Origin: FACHB-T130 sp042747725
GTDB lineage: Bacteria; Cyanobacteriota; Cyanobacteriia; Cyanobacteriales; FACHB-T130
Assembly: GCF_042747725.1 (NCBI RefSeq)
Contig: NZ_JBHZGO010000002.1
Coordinates: 1 to 64,000, forward strand
Reading direction: 5' to 3'
Length of the DNA stretch: 64,000 bases
The translations under genes and the position numbers were made by a program. Within the stretch, counting starts at the first letter, position 1. Every line of letters begins with the position of its first letter. The notes under the pieces are model-generated. The model searched no databases, was not told the origin of the DNA, and saw nothing but the letters and a program-made list of their open reading frames with translations. Shown here piece by piece: positions 16,432-25,292 of this stretch.

Positions 16432-19400
16432 TTAAATTGGTGTTGTAGATTCGATAACGGCTTCGGCTTGGTGAACTAAGTTTCTCAACTTATCCACCAT
16501 TTCTCGATCGACGTTTTGCCACAATCCCCGCTGATTGGCTTCTAGCAACCGTTCTGCCATATCTCGCAATGCCCAAGGATTCTTCTGCTGGATGAAATCT
16601 TGCACAGATTGGTCGAATAAGTACGCCTCTGCAACTCCTTGATACATGAAATCTTCCACACAATTTGCTGTGGCATCGTAGGCGAAGAGATAATCTACGG
16701 TTGCTGCCATTTCAAATGCACCTTTGTAACCGTGACGCATGACTCCGGCAATCCATTTTGGATTTACGACACGGGAACGATATACTCGCGCAATTTCTTC
16801 GCGCAGTTGCCGCACTTTGGGGTTTTCAGGAAGGGAATTATCCCCAAAATAAGTTTGAGGATTTTTGCCACTCAACGCCCTTACGGCTGCTGTTAAACCG
16901 CCTTGAAATTGATAGTAATCATCTGAATCTAGTAAGTCGTGTTCTCGGTTATCTTGATTGTGCAACACGATTTGCATCTGGCGTAGACGCTGCTCAAAGG
17001 CTTCTGGGGCGGAGATTCCCCCTAAACCTCCTTTGCTAAGGGGAGGAGAAGAAATGTCTTCGTGCGCCTCCCTTTTTAAGGGGGGATTGGGGGGATCTAC
17101 GGTGCTAGTGTAGGCGTAACTACTCCAGTTGATGTAGGCACGGGCTAAATCTTGGTCATCTGTCCAGTTTTGGGCTTCGATTAAGCCTTGCAATCCAGCA
17201 CCGTAGGCACCGGGTTTAGAACCAAAGATGCGATAGCGCGATCGCATTTCTGCCTGTTCCTGATTTAACCCAGATGCTTGCCATAACTCGGTTTCTTGTT
17301 TAACTTGCGCTGCTAAAGGGTTTTGTTCTGGCGGTTCATCCAGCGCCGCTACAGCTGTCACCGCTTGATCGAATAGATCGATTAAGTTAGGAAAAGCATC
17401 GCGGAAAAAGCCAGAGATTCTCAGCGTGACATCGACGCGGGGACGATTTAAGACAGATATTGGCAAAATTTCAAAATCTACCACCCGCCGCGAGGGACTA
17501 TCCCACACGGGTTGCACTCCCAACAATGCCAGCGCTTCTGCCAAATCATCGCCGCCAGTCCGCATGGTGGAAGTTCCCCATACGGATAGTCCTAGTGTTT
17601 TAGGATACTCGCCATTTTCTTGCGTATATCGTTCAATTAAGGCTTCTGCTGCTTTGCGTCCGACCAGCCAAGCCGTTTCTGTGGGAATAGCCCGAATATC
17701 AACTGAGTAAAAATTGCGACCCGTAGGCAGAACATCCGGGCGTCCCCGTGTCGGTGCGCCAGAGGCACCGCTGGGGACAAAGCGCCCATCTAAGCCTCGC
17801 AATAGATTGGCGATTTCTTGGGTGGTTTGTTGCAGGGAAGGAAGGAGGGAGTTGCGTATCCACTCCATTTCTCTTTGCGTAAGATCGCCTACGTCTACCC
17901 CACCCCAGCCCTCCCCGTTAACGGGGAGGGGGCAAGAAGGAATGACAGGGGGGGGGGCGATGAGTAAATATTCCACCAAGTTAGCTGCTTGTTGTTCTAA
18001 TGCCTCAACTGCATCTCCGACAGTGCGGCAGGATGTCACCCCACGCCAACCCTCACCGCCGACAGGGAGGGGGAAAGCGGGATCGGCTGTCAAGGGGTCG
18101 AAATCTAAACCCCAATCTTGGGCTAGAGCGCGAGTTAAGCCGATACGATGAGTACCGGGATGACGAGCGATCGCCACTATCAAATCCCTGAGTTGTCGCC
18201 CCTGCGGACATTGCCCAAAAATGTGCAACCCATCTCGAATTTGAGCTTCTTTCAATTCGCACAGATACCCATCAGCATGGGAGAGAAGAGAGTTTTGAAT
18301 GCTTACTTTTGAGTTTTGAGTTAAAGAGTCTGCTTGCTCTTGCCACCCTAAATCTTGCTGTAAGTTTTCTTGCAATATTAATTGAGTGATGCGATCGCTT
18401 ATTACTGGCAGGCGCGACGGATCTAAACTCTGAGCTTCATAATACTCATCAATTAAACCTTCCAATTGTTGCAAAGAACCATAAAGTTCAGCGCGAGTCA
18501 TCGGCGGCGTTAAATGGTCAATAATTACCGCTTGGGCGCGACGCTTGGCTTGCGAACCTTCACCAGGGTCATTAACAATAAAAGGATAAAGATGAGGCAA
18601 CGCCCCTAACGCCACCTCTGGATAACAATTTTCAGAGAGGGCAACACTTTTACCCGGCAACCATTCCAAATTCCCATGTTTCCCCACATGAACGATTGCA
18701 TCAGCTTCAAAATGTTGTCGCACCCAATAGTAGAAAGCTAGATAACGATGAGGCGGTTCCAAATCCGGGGCGTGATAATTCAAACTAGGGTCAATATCGT
18801 AACCCCGCGCTGGTTGAATCCCCACAAAAACATTACCCAGAAAAATACCAGGAACAGCAAAAAATCTCTCTTCTTCCCTCTCTTCCTTGGTGTCGTGGGC
18901 TTCGCCCCGCTTCGCTATCGCGTCTTGGCGGTTCATCTCCAAAACCGAACTCCAGCGATCGCCTATTCCCTTCTGCACTCCCACTTGCAACGTCGCAAAA
19001 TACTGCTGATATTCTTCCTCACAGACAAATTGCCGTACTGGGCGCAATTGCCCCTCCGGATCGTTCGTCACCCCAGCCGTTAAAAGCCCAATCAATTCAT
19101 CTCCAGTTGCCGGAATATTTTCAACCTGATACCCAGCCAACTGCAACGCCTTGAGTATTTCCACACAACTTGCTGGCGTATCCAACCCAACACCATTGGC
19201 AAGACGCCCATCTCGGTTGGGATAATTAGCCAAAATCAGGGCAATTCGCCTCTTTGATGGTGGAGTTTGGCGTAGTTTTACCCAATTAGAGGCTAAGTCA
19301 GCGACGAACTCAATGCGATCGCGTACCGGCTCATAAATCACCACATCCGTTTCCAACTGAGGATTCCGAGTTTGCACCGCCTTAAACGAAACCGCACGGC

Positions 19401-20604
19401 TAATAATCCGCCCATCCACTTCTGGCAGCGCTACATTCATCGCCATATCGCGTGGCGATAGCCCCTGAAACCCAGATTCCCACTGTTCCACCGTGCCACC
19501 GCTGAGGATTACCTGCAACACTGGTACATCTAAAGTGCTGAGTGCTAATGGCTCATTGCTAATCGCTAATTGACCATTAGCGATTGGTAATGAGCTAATC
19601 GCAAAGCTGGTGGTACTGAGCAAAACTTGTATGGGTTCTGCATCTTTGGGTTGGAGTAGTTGCAACACTTCTGCTTGCACATCCGGATCTCGCAGGGAAG
19701 AGACAAAAACAGGGACAGGTTCTAATTTGCGTGCAGCTAAAGCTTGGCAAAGAGCATCAATTACAGCCGTATTTCCAGCTAAATAATGGGCGCGATAGAA
19801 CAAAATACCAACTTTCGCCTCTAACCTCTCCCCCAACCCCTCTGTGGCAAGGAAAGGAGAGTCATTCTCCCCCTGCCCTCGTAGGGAAGGGGGCTGGGGG
19901 GTTAGGTTTTTCTTAGCTAACCTCTCCCCCAACCCCTCTCCTTGCCGGAAAGGGGAGTCATTCTCCCCCTGCCCTCGTAGGGAAGGGGGCTGGGGGGTTA
20001 GGTTTTTCTTAATTGGAAATAGAAAATCAGTATTTCCTTCCTCATTCTCCATTTCCCATTGATAAAGCCCCACGCGAGGAACTTCTTGCGGTGCTGGGGG
20101 ATTGTAGCTACCTTCTAGACAAACATCTGCAATAAATTTTAGGGCATTGGCGAAATTTTCCCCTCCGCCTTCGATGAGGTAGCGCCACAACTGGTTAACT
20201 ACTGATAGAGAAACGGTAGAATGACTGATTAAATCAGGATCGGGGCGATCGTCTCCTGGCAAGACAATCAATGCTGCACCAGTTCGTTGCACTGTCTCGC
20301 GTACCACTTCTAACCCGTAAGACCAGTAGGAACGTCCTCCCAGTAGCCGTAGAATAATTACCTGCGCCTGCTCTAGCACTTCCTCAGCGTAAGTATCAAT
20401 ACTGAGCTGTTGCTGCAACTGCAAGAGATTGACGACTCGTAGCGCTGGAAATCCCTCTGGCAATTTGGATATGGCGGCGGCGAGAGTTTGAATATCGGTG
20501 TCAGCTGCGGTGAGAAGGACGATGGGAGCAGGGGTTTGCTCGATAAAAATGACACCTTCAGCGTCAGGATTCCATCCCCCAGGAGTAGCGGCTAGACGAT
20601 GCAT
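16432..20604 (-). CDS. cobN: Cobaltochelatase subunit CobN
   Basis: The protein is the large subunit of the class of ATP-dependent chelatases that includes CobN (cobalt into hydrogenobyrinate) and ChlH (Mg into protoporphyrin). The N-terminus MHRLAATPGGW and the blocks LRLLGGRSYW, DAIVHVGKHGNLEWLPGKSV, PFIVNDPGEGSQAKRRAQAVIIDHLTPPMTRAELY, VWGTSTMRTGGDDLAEALALLG and MRHGYKGAFEMAATVDYLFAYDATA identify CobN. The frame opens at 20640, but MHRLAA at 20604 is the conserved start. At about 1390 residues it is longer than the usual cyanobacterial form; the surplus is explained by several translated palindromic repeats. It belongs to cobalamin synthesis or salvage; no other cob gene is nearby. Confidence 0.93.
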   Translation of the reverse strand: MHRLAATPGGWNPDAEGVIFIEQTPAPIVLLTAADTDIQTLAAAISKLPEGFPALRVVNLLQLQQQLSIDTYAEEVLEQAQVIILRLLGGRSYWSYGLEVVRETVQRTGAALIVLPGDDRPDPDLISHSTVSLSVVNQLWRYLIEGGGENFANALKFIADVCLEGSYNPPAPQEVPRVGLYQWEMENEEGNTDFLFPIKKNLTPQPPSLRGQGENDSPFRQGEGLGERLAKKNLTPQPPSLRGQGENDSPFLATEGLGERLEAKVGILFYRAHYLAGNTAVIDALCQALAARKLEPVPVFVSSLRDPDVQAEVLQLLQPKDAEPIQVLLSTTSFAISSLPIANGQLAISNEPLALSTLDVPVLQVILSGGTVEQWESGFQGLSPRDMAMNVALPEVDGRIISRAVSFKAVQTRNPQLETDVVIYEPVRDRIEFVADLASNWVKLRQTPPSKRRIALILANYPNRDGRLANGVGLDTPASCVEILKALQLAGYQVENIPATGDELIGLLTAGVTNDPEGQLRPVRQFVCEEEYQQYFATLQVGVQKGIGDRWSSVLEMNRQDAIAKRGEAHDTKEEREEERFFAVPGIFLGNVFVGIQPARGYDIDPSLNYHAPDLEPPHRYLAFYYWVRQHFEADAIVHVGKHGNLEWLPGKSVALSENCYPEVALGALPHLYPFIVNDPGEGSQAKRRAQAVIIDHLTPPMTRAELYGSLQQLEGLIDEYYEAQSLDPSRLPVISDRITQLILQENLQQDLGWQEQADSLTQNSKVSIQNSLLSHADGYLCELKEAQIRDGLHIFGQCPQGRQLRDLIVAIARHPGTHRIGLTRALAQDWGLDFDPLTADPAFPLPVGGEGWRGVTSCRTVGDAVEALEQQAANLVEYLLIAPPPVIPSCPLPVNGEGWGGVDVGDLTQREMEWIRNSLLPSLQQTTQEIANLLRGLDGRFVPSGASGAPTRGRPDVLPTGRNFYSVDIRAIPTETAWLVGRKAAEALIERYTQENGEYPKTLGLSVWGTSTMRTGGDDLAEALALLGVQPVWDSPSRRVVDFEILPISVLNRPRVDVTLRISGFFRDAFPNLIDLFDQAVTAVAALDEPPEQNPLAAQVKQETELWQASGLNQEQAEMRSRYRIFGSKPGAYGAGLQGLIEAQNWTDDQDLARAYINWSSYAYTSTVDPPNPPLKREAHEDISSPPLSKGGLGGISAPEAFEQRLRQMQIVLHNQDNREHDLLDSDDYYQFQGGLTAAVRALSGKNPQTYFGDNSLPENPKVRQLREEIARVYRSRVVNPKWIAGVMRHGYKGAFEMAATVDYLFAYDATANCVEDFMYQGVAEAYLFDQSVQDFIQQKNPWALRDMAERLLEANQRGLWQNVDREMVDKLRNLVHQAEAVIESTTPI
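17005..17100 (-). repeat. In-frame G/C-rich repeat in cobN (site 1)
   Basis: The sequence 'ccccctaaacctcctttgc...aaggggggattgggggga' is a common cyanobacterial palindromic repeat. On the coding strand it gives DPPNPPLKREAHEDISSPPL and SKGGLGGI, foreign to the CobN fold. Confidence 0.8.
17890..18085 (-). repeat. Two in-frame repeats in cobN (site 2)
   Basis: Two related palindromes lie at 17894-17960 and 18040-18085. They are translated as SCPLPVNGEGWGGVDVG and FPLPVGGEGWRGVTSC. The second is adjacent to a run of nine G at about 17949. Confidence 0.8.
19545..19612 (-). repeat. In-frame GCTAATC-type repeat in cobN (site 3)
   Basis: The phrase 'attgctaatcgctaattgac' and its inverted counterpart 'ccattagcgattggtaatga' form a hairpin and are read as SLPIANGQLAISNEPLALS. 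The same word is found intergenically at 6738. Confidence 0.8.
19825..20010 (-). repeat. Duplicated in-frame repeat in cobN (site 4)
   Basis: A unit of about 93 bases occurs twice in tandem (roughly 19825-19915 and 19920-20010), each reading NLTPQPPSLRGQGENDSPF then EGLGERL. The two copies differ at only a few positions, so the duplication is recent relative to the gene. Confidence 0.9.
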
Positions 20605-20689
20605 AATAGCGATTTTAGATTTTAGATTGGCTCTTGCCAAGGTATGAATTTCTCACACTTAGCTGAAAGTTGATTGCTCAAAGCTCATA

Positions 20690-20735
20690 GTTCGTTGTTC
20701 AATGTTCATGGCATTTGACGATGAACCATGAACCA
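20690..20735. repeat. GTTCATGG palindrome before nanE
   Basis: 'gttcgttgttcaatgttcatggc' faces 'gatgaaccatgaacc' and the nanE start codon ATGAACC is made from this repeat. It is the same word that is translated inside the kinase at 14780. Confidence 0.6.
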
Positions 20736-21429
20736 AAATTCACAACGATTGAACGCTCTGAGTCAAGGTCTGATTGTATCTTGTCAGGCTCCGACTGACT
20801 CGCCTCTACATGAGCCGTCGGTGATTGCCGCGATCGCGCAAGCAGCTATCCTGAATGGAGCTGTCGGTGTCAGAATTGATACACCTGCTCATGTGCAGGC
20901 AGTACGGGAACGGGTAGCTTCCCCGATTATCGGGCTGTGGAAACAACAGATACCGGGGTACGAAGTATATATTACGCCGCAGTTTGAACACGCGGAAGCG
21001 ATCGCTCAAGCCGGTGCGGACATTATCGCTATTGATGCTACTTTACGCGATCGCCCAGGCGCGGAAACGGTAGAAACACTCATTACCCGGATTCACGATG
21101 AATTAGGCAAGCCGGTGATGGCTGATGTGGATACGATAGAGAGTGCGATCGCTGCTGCTGCCGCTGGTGCTGATATTGTAGGGACTACGCTCTATGGTTA
21201 CACTGCCCAAACGAAAAATTTTGTCCCTCCTGGCTTCGATCTTCTCGCCCAAATAGTAGAGCAGATAGGCGTTCCAGCGATTTGTGAAGGTGGCATTGCC
21301 TCACCGCAGCAGGCTAAACACGCTTTGGAACTGGGAGCTTATGCTGTTGTCGTTGGTACCGCGATTACAGGTATAGATTACAACGTCAAAATGTACCGTG
21401 CTGCTTTCCAAAATAGCGATAATTCATAA
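20728..21429 (+). CDS. nanE: N-acylglucosamine-6-phosphate 2-epimerase
   Basis: The 233-residue protein is a TIM barrel of the NanE family, which interconverts N-acetylmannosamine-6-P and N-acetylglucosamine-6-P. Family marks are LIVSCQAPTDSPLHEP at the N-terminus, AAILNGAVGVRIDTPAHVQAVR, GADIIAIDATLRDRPG, KPVMADVDTIESAIAAAAAGADIVGTTLYGYT (catalytic Lys region and Asp), and ICEGGIASPQQAKHALELGAYAVVVGTAIT. No other sialic-acid gene is beside it, so in this organism it may serve amino-sugar recycling. The start ATG lies within a repeat. Confidence 0.93.
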   Translation: MNQNSQRLNALSQGLIVSCQAPTDSPLHEPSVIAAIAQAAILNGAVGVRIDTPAHVQAVRERVASPIIGLWKQQIPGYEVYITPQFEHAEAIAQAGADIIAIDATLRDRPGAETVETLITRIHDELGKPVMADVDTIESAIAAAAAGADIVGTTLYGYTAQTKNFVPPGFDLLAQIVEQIGVPAICEGGIASPQQAKHALELGAYAVVVGTAITGIDYNVKMYRAAFQNSDNS

Positions 21430-21642
21430 GTTTTAGCTAAAAAATATTGTAAAAATTACAACTTTAACTACTTAATTATCAGTACTATCCCGGAAACAGA
21501 AGTTGGTTTATAGATTTAGTCTAAGCACGTAGGTAGTTACTGGGATATACTACTTTAGGTAGAGGCACTAAAAGATCGCTCTAGTTATCTTGGTGGTCTA
21601 AAAAATTGTAAATGTGCTAGGGCGCTACCTAAGGTAATTATT

Positions 21643-21798
21643 ATGCACGCTTTACCACGAGTCATCAGGAAAACAGGATTTTTATGGGCGTTGGTTGCAG
21701 TGGGTGCGTTTCAGGGATTGCTGATTACCTGGATGCTGCCAACCCAAAGTTTGGACTTTAAAAATCCGGCGCAATCGGTGCGTGCGGGAAATCGGTAG
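21643..21798 (+). CDS. Small single-helix membrane protein
   Basis: A 51-codon frame begins MHALPRVIRKTG, has one membrane helix (FLWALVAVGAFQGLLITWML) and ends with a short polar tail QSVRAGNR. A helix of this length with basic residues before it and an intact frame with a plausible upstream AAGG support a real gene, but it is short and the family is not recognised. It precedes a hairpin and converges on the gene at 21889. Confidence 0.5.
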   Translation: MHALPRVIRKTGFLWALVAVGAFQGLLITWMLPTQSLDFKNPAQSVRAGNR

Positions 21799-21817
21799 TT
21801 AAGCACAAAAAACAAAA

Positions 21818-21850
21818 ATACCCTCGATGCCTCGAAGGTATGACCAAAAA
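21818..21850. terminator. Bidirectional terminator-like hairpin
   Basis: ATACCCTCGA and TCGAAGGTAT form a stem with a short loop, flanked by 'caaaaa' and 'gaccaaaaaaag', between convergent genes ending at 21798 and 21889. Confidence 0.6.
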
Positions 21851-21888
21851 AAGTATTTTATCTGGATTTGGCGGCACCGACGCAACAA

Positions 21889-22911
21889 CTAACTCGCCGC
21901 TAGTAGACGCCGCTTCACAATCACTATCGTGTTTCCCACGACTGGGCTACGCGCTAGCAGGTTGCCTTGAGAATCGGCTAGTTGTAGCTTGCTGAAGTCG
22001 AGTTCTCTAGCACGTTGCAGCATTTCAGCAGCTAATTTGTCCTGCTTGGAGACAGGGAGATTGTACCAAGCATCTCCTAGCTTCACGATTAGCAAGCTGC
22101 CTGGAAAGTTAGCTTCAATCGACTGAATCAGCCCATTTTCATATTGGCTGGTAATTTCAGCGACTCGATTTTGGATAGACGCAATCAGGTTTTGCTCTGG
22201 AGTTAGCACTGGGGGAGGCGGCGTGGCAGTTTCCACGAGTTCCGGTGCTTCAGGCGCTTTTAATTCTGGTGGAGTGGTGATTTGTGAAGTCGGAATCGCC
22301 ACGTCAGTAGGAGACTTCCCAGGTATCAGGGCGGCTGTTGTCCAGAGTACTACGAGAAGAACGCCTGCGATCGCTCCCGACAAAGCCGTATCAGACAGCT
22401 TTTGATTGATTGTTTCTGGCAGAATTGAGCGGATTCTCGCCAGCGTCGCATTCCACAACATCACAAAGCGCATCCAACTCTGACGGAACCTCTCTAGAGG
22501 ACTCGGCGTCGCTGGCACAGGCACCACCTCAGCAGGCGGTGTCTCAGGTGTTGGCGTGTCCGCAGCTGTCTCTAGGGCTGGCGTCTCTGTAGCCAGTGCT
22601 GGTGCTTCTGTCGTCACTTCTTTTGTCTGCGTTGTCACCCCCTCAGTAGGTTGAAATACCACCTTTTCCGGAGGAGAAGGAGTCCTTGAGGGTAACTGTA
22701 CGGTAGGTTCTGCCTCCAGTTTTTCGACAACCCCTTCCAGCACCTGAATTGTGCCACGCAGAGTTTTAAGGCTTTGCACTTTCAGAACGGGTTGGAATCT
22801 AGCCCAAATTTGCTGGAGGGCTTTTCCCGATTGGCTTTTTGCCCCCGTGGGCGTCGGCGTTTGGGATGCTGGTTTGGCTGCTTTTGGCTGTTTCGGTTGA
22901 TCTTCTGACAT
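21889..22911 (-). CDS. Proline-rich single-pass membrane protein of unknown function
   Basis: The 340-residue protein starts with a disordered Lys/Pro/Thr segment, has a helical block (ALQQIWARFQPVLKVQSLKTLRGTIQVLEGVVEKLEAEP), a long Pro/Glu/Thr linker, one membrane helix around residue 185-205 (LSGAIAGVLLVVLWTTAALIPG) and a C-terminal folded domain (NLIASIQNRVAEITSQYENGL...DAWYNLPVSKQDKLAAEMLQRARELDFSKLQLAD). The last part is well conserved-looking and probably extracytoplasmic. I do not recognise a named family; similar proteins are common among cyanobacterial hypotheticals. Confidence 0.7.
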   Translation of the reverse strand: MSEDQPKQPKAAKPASQTPTPTGAKSQSGKALQQIWARFQPVLKVQSLKTLRGTIQVLEGVVEKLEAEPTVQLPSRTPSPPEKVVFQPTEGVTTQTKEVTTEAPALATETPALETAADTPTPETPPAEVVPVPATPSPLERFRQSWMRFVMLWNATLARIRSILPETINQKLSDTALSGAIAGVLLVVLWTTAALIPGKSPTDVAIPTSQITTPPELKAPEAPELVETATPPPPVLTPEQNLIASIQNRVAEITSQYENGLIQSIEANFPGSLLIVKLGDAWYNLPVSKQDKLAAEMLQRARELDFSKLQLADSQGNLLARSPVVGNTIVIVKRRLLAAS

Positions 22912-23055
22912 CGAATTTCCCCTGAGGGCAGTGCAAATAGGTGCAATTACGGTAAATTTTTACCGAATGCTGCCTTCACAGCCCTAATCTACCACTTTGC
23001 TATTCTGCTTTAATCGACTTGCGCCCAACTTACGTAACTCTTAATCAAGTAATCC

Positions 23056-24006
23056 ATGCCCCTTAAACGCCGTGACTTTCTAATTTTAAGTAGCCTCAGT
23101 GGCTTCGGCTTAGCTTTTTTGGTCAGAAAATTCCGCAGCCAAATCGCTCAGAGTCAGGATATCAACTCAGCAGAGGCTTTAAAACCCTCTCCCTCCAACT
23201 TAGGCTCCAAATCGACAACCGTTAGTTCATCACAATCCCCTCTCCTGCGCTTTGTCTCCGTAGCTGATACCGGCACCGGCTCGACAAGCCAGTATGCTGT
23301 GGCGGCGGCAATGGCTCGTTACCACGCGCTAAAACCCTTCGATTTGGCAATTCTTGCTGGTGACAATATTTATAACAACGGTGAAATCGAGAAAATTGTT
23401 GATGTTTTTGAGCGTCCGTATCAAGTTTTATTGCAGCGCGGAGTAAAATTTCAAGCTTGTCTAGGCAACCACGACATCCGCACCGATAATGGTGACCCCC
23501 AAGTGCGCTATCCAGGCTTTAATATGCAGGGACGACGCTACTACACATTTCGCCGCAACCCCGTACAATTTTTTGCTTTAGATACTAATGATAATGCTGA
23601 CTGGAAATCGCAACTAAAATGGTTAGAAAAAGAACTCAGCAGTAGCGATGCGCCTTGGAAAGTTGTGTTTGGTCATCACCAGATTTATTCATCGGGTGCA
23701 TATGGGGTCAATCAACCCTTTATACAAACCTTGACGCCGCTATTTAAAAAGTACGGAGTGCAACTTTACATCAACGGTCACGACCACCATTATGAGCGCA
23801 CTCAGTCCATCAATGGTACTACCTATCTCATCTGTGGAGCAGGTGCAGGACTCCGCCCGGTGGATAGTTCAGAATGGACGGCACATTCTGCTAGTCAGCT
23901 GAGTTTTGCCGCATTTAATGTGTATCCAGACAGAATAATCATTAGCGGTATCGGCACCGATAACCGCATTTTCGACCAAGGCATCATTCCTCTACAATCA
24001 GCCTGA
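23056..24006 (+). CDS. Tat-exported metallophosphoesterase (purple acid phosphatase type)
   Basis: The start MPLKRRDFLILSSLSGFGLAFL is a twin-arginine signal. The calcineurin-like fold then shows the metal-ligand motifs: VADTGTGS, LAGDNIYNNGEIE (GD-x-x-Y as in purple acid phosphatases), CLGNHDIR (GNHD), VFGHHQIYSSG (GHH) and INGHDHHYERT (GHDHHYER). So a periplasmic or surface two-metal phosphatase is expected. It lies 8 bases upstream of the Septu ATPase and may be cotranscribed with it, though nothing in the family links it to defence; it may simply be the host gene the defence pair landed beside. Confidence 0.88.
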   Translation: MPLKRRDFLILSSLSGFGLAFLVRKFRSQIAQSQDINSAEALKPSPSNLGSKSTTVSSSQSPLLRFVSVADTGTGSTSQYAVAAAMARYHALKPFDLAILAGDNIYNNGEIEKIVDVFERPYQVLLQRGVKFQACLGNHDIRTDNGDPQVRYPGFNMQGRRYYTFRRNPVQFFALDTNDNADWKSQLKWLEKELSSSDAPWKVVFGHHQIYSSGAYGVNQPFIQTLTPLFKKYGVQLYINGHDHHYERTQSINGTTYLICGAGAGLRPVDSSEWTAHSASQLSFAAFNVYPDRIIISGIGTDNRIFDQGIIPLQSA

Positions 24007-24014
24007 TTCAAACT

Positions 24015-25292
24015 ATGAAAGTCAAGCGCTTGAAAATGACTTCATTTCGGGGAATCAGCGACATGACGCTAGATTTCCAAACAGATGAGCCAAACGTACT
24101 CATCGGTATCAACGGAGTGGGAAAATCAAGTATTCTCGATTGTCTTGCCATTCTTTTGTATGGTTTTGTAGCAAGTATTCGATTCCCCTCAAGCACTGAA
24201 CGTCTTTTCAGTGACCAAGACATTACAAATACACACCAAGAGACACACAAGGAGATTACAATTCAACTTGATTGGCAGCAAGTAACATGGTCTCTCACCT
24301 CAGTCCGCACAGGAAGCAGTAAAAAAGCAAGCAGCGAGCTGAGTCAGTTACCAGCGCTTGTTGATAACATACGCCAGCAATTGGAAACTAACAGTAATGC
24401 CAACATACCTTTAGCAGTGTACTACGGAGTCGATCGTACTGTTATTGAGACTCCTCTGGAGATTTTTCCAGAAGCATACTTTAAGCCAATAGATGCTTAT
24501 GAGCAAGCAATAACTCTGAAGCAAATCAACTTCAGCAACTTCTTCCAATGGTTTAGGGCTTTGGAAGATGTGGAGAACGAAGAACGGCGGGATAACCCTG
24601 ATTATCGCGATCGCCAGTTGGAAGCAGTGAGACTTGCGATCGCTTCTGTAGCACCAGACTTCTCAAAATTGCGGGTGAGAAGATCGCCTTTGCGAATGAC
24701 TGTAACAAAACAAGGTCAGGAACTCACTGTCAATCAACTATCAGATGGCGAGAAATGCTTATTGGCAATGGTGGGAGATTTGGCAATACGGTTAGCGATC
24801 GCAAACCCATCTTTAGAAAATCCACTCCAAGGGGAGGGCGTTGTTCTGATTGACGAAATTGAACTACACCTTCACCCGAAATGGCAACGCAAAATTATTC
24901 CAGCACTAACAAGAACATTTCCTAATTGTCAGTTCATCGTTACAACCCATTCACCACAGGTAATTAGCGAAGTTAAACCTAATGGAATCTATATTCTAGA
25001 GGCAACATCACTTCGGCAAGGCTCAGTGACCACTGAAGGTGTTGTTGCCAAACGTCCAGAAAGTTCTTATGGGAGAGACAGCAATCGTATTCTAGAAGAC
25101 CTCATGGATACTCCAGCACGTCCGCAGGAAATTAAGGATCATCTTTTAGAGTTATTTCGACTCATCGACAAGGGGGATCTTGACGGTGCTAGGCAATTGC
25201 GCCAACAAATCGTTGATGAAATCGGAGAGTCGGAGCCTGAGTTAGTCAAGGCGAGTGTGTCCATCCGACGCAAGGAGATTTTGAGTCGGTGA
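24015..25292 (+). CDS. ptuA: Septu anti-phage ATPase PtuA (AAA/ABC-type)
   Basis: The 425-residue ATPase has Walker A GINGVGKSS at 31-39, an ABC-like signature LSDGEKCLLAMVGDLAIRLAI, Walker B GVVLIDEIELHLHP starting near residue 275, and the H-loop FIVTTHSPQVIS. This is the RecF/SMC-type ATPase architecture of OLD-like and PtuA proteins. Its stop overlaps by 4 bases the start of a downstream HNH protein, and that pair defines the Septu (PtuA-PtuB) system and also the effector part of retron type I systems such as Ec78. There is no reverse transcriptase or msr-msd here, so plain Septu is the better call. ptuA is used on the basis of that pairing. Confidence 0.82.
   Translation: MKVKRLKMTSFRGISDMTLDFQTDEPNVLIGINGVGKSSILDCLAILLYGFVASIRFPSSTERLFSDQDITNTHQETHKEITIQLDWQQVTWSLTSVRTGSSKKASSELSQLPALVDNIRQQLETNSNANIPLAVYYGVDRTVIETPLEIFPEAYFKPIDAYEQAITLKQINFSNFFQWFRALEDVENEERRDNPDYRDRQLEAVRLAIASVAPDFSKLRVRRSPLRMTVTKQGQELTVNQLSDGEKCLLAMVGDLAIRLAIANPSLENPLQGEGVVLIDEIELHLHPKWQRKIIPALTRTFPNCQFIVTTHSPQVISEVKPNGIYILEATSLRQGSVTTEGVVAKRPESSYGRDSNRILEDLMDTPARPQEIKDHLLELFRLIDKGDLDGARQLRQQIVDEIGESEPELVKASVSIRRKEILSR

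Noticed and set aside
18730..19080. A 111-residue forward frame inside cobN
   Set aside because: It is antisense to a conserved CobN segment and has no recognisable domain; treated as shadow.
16432..20604. Magnesium chelatase ChlH/BchH
   Set aside because: The fold is shared, but the N-terminus (MHRLAATPGGW) and the signature blocks are CobN-type, not the ChlH start.
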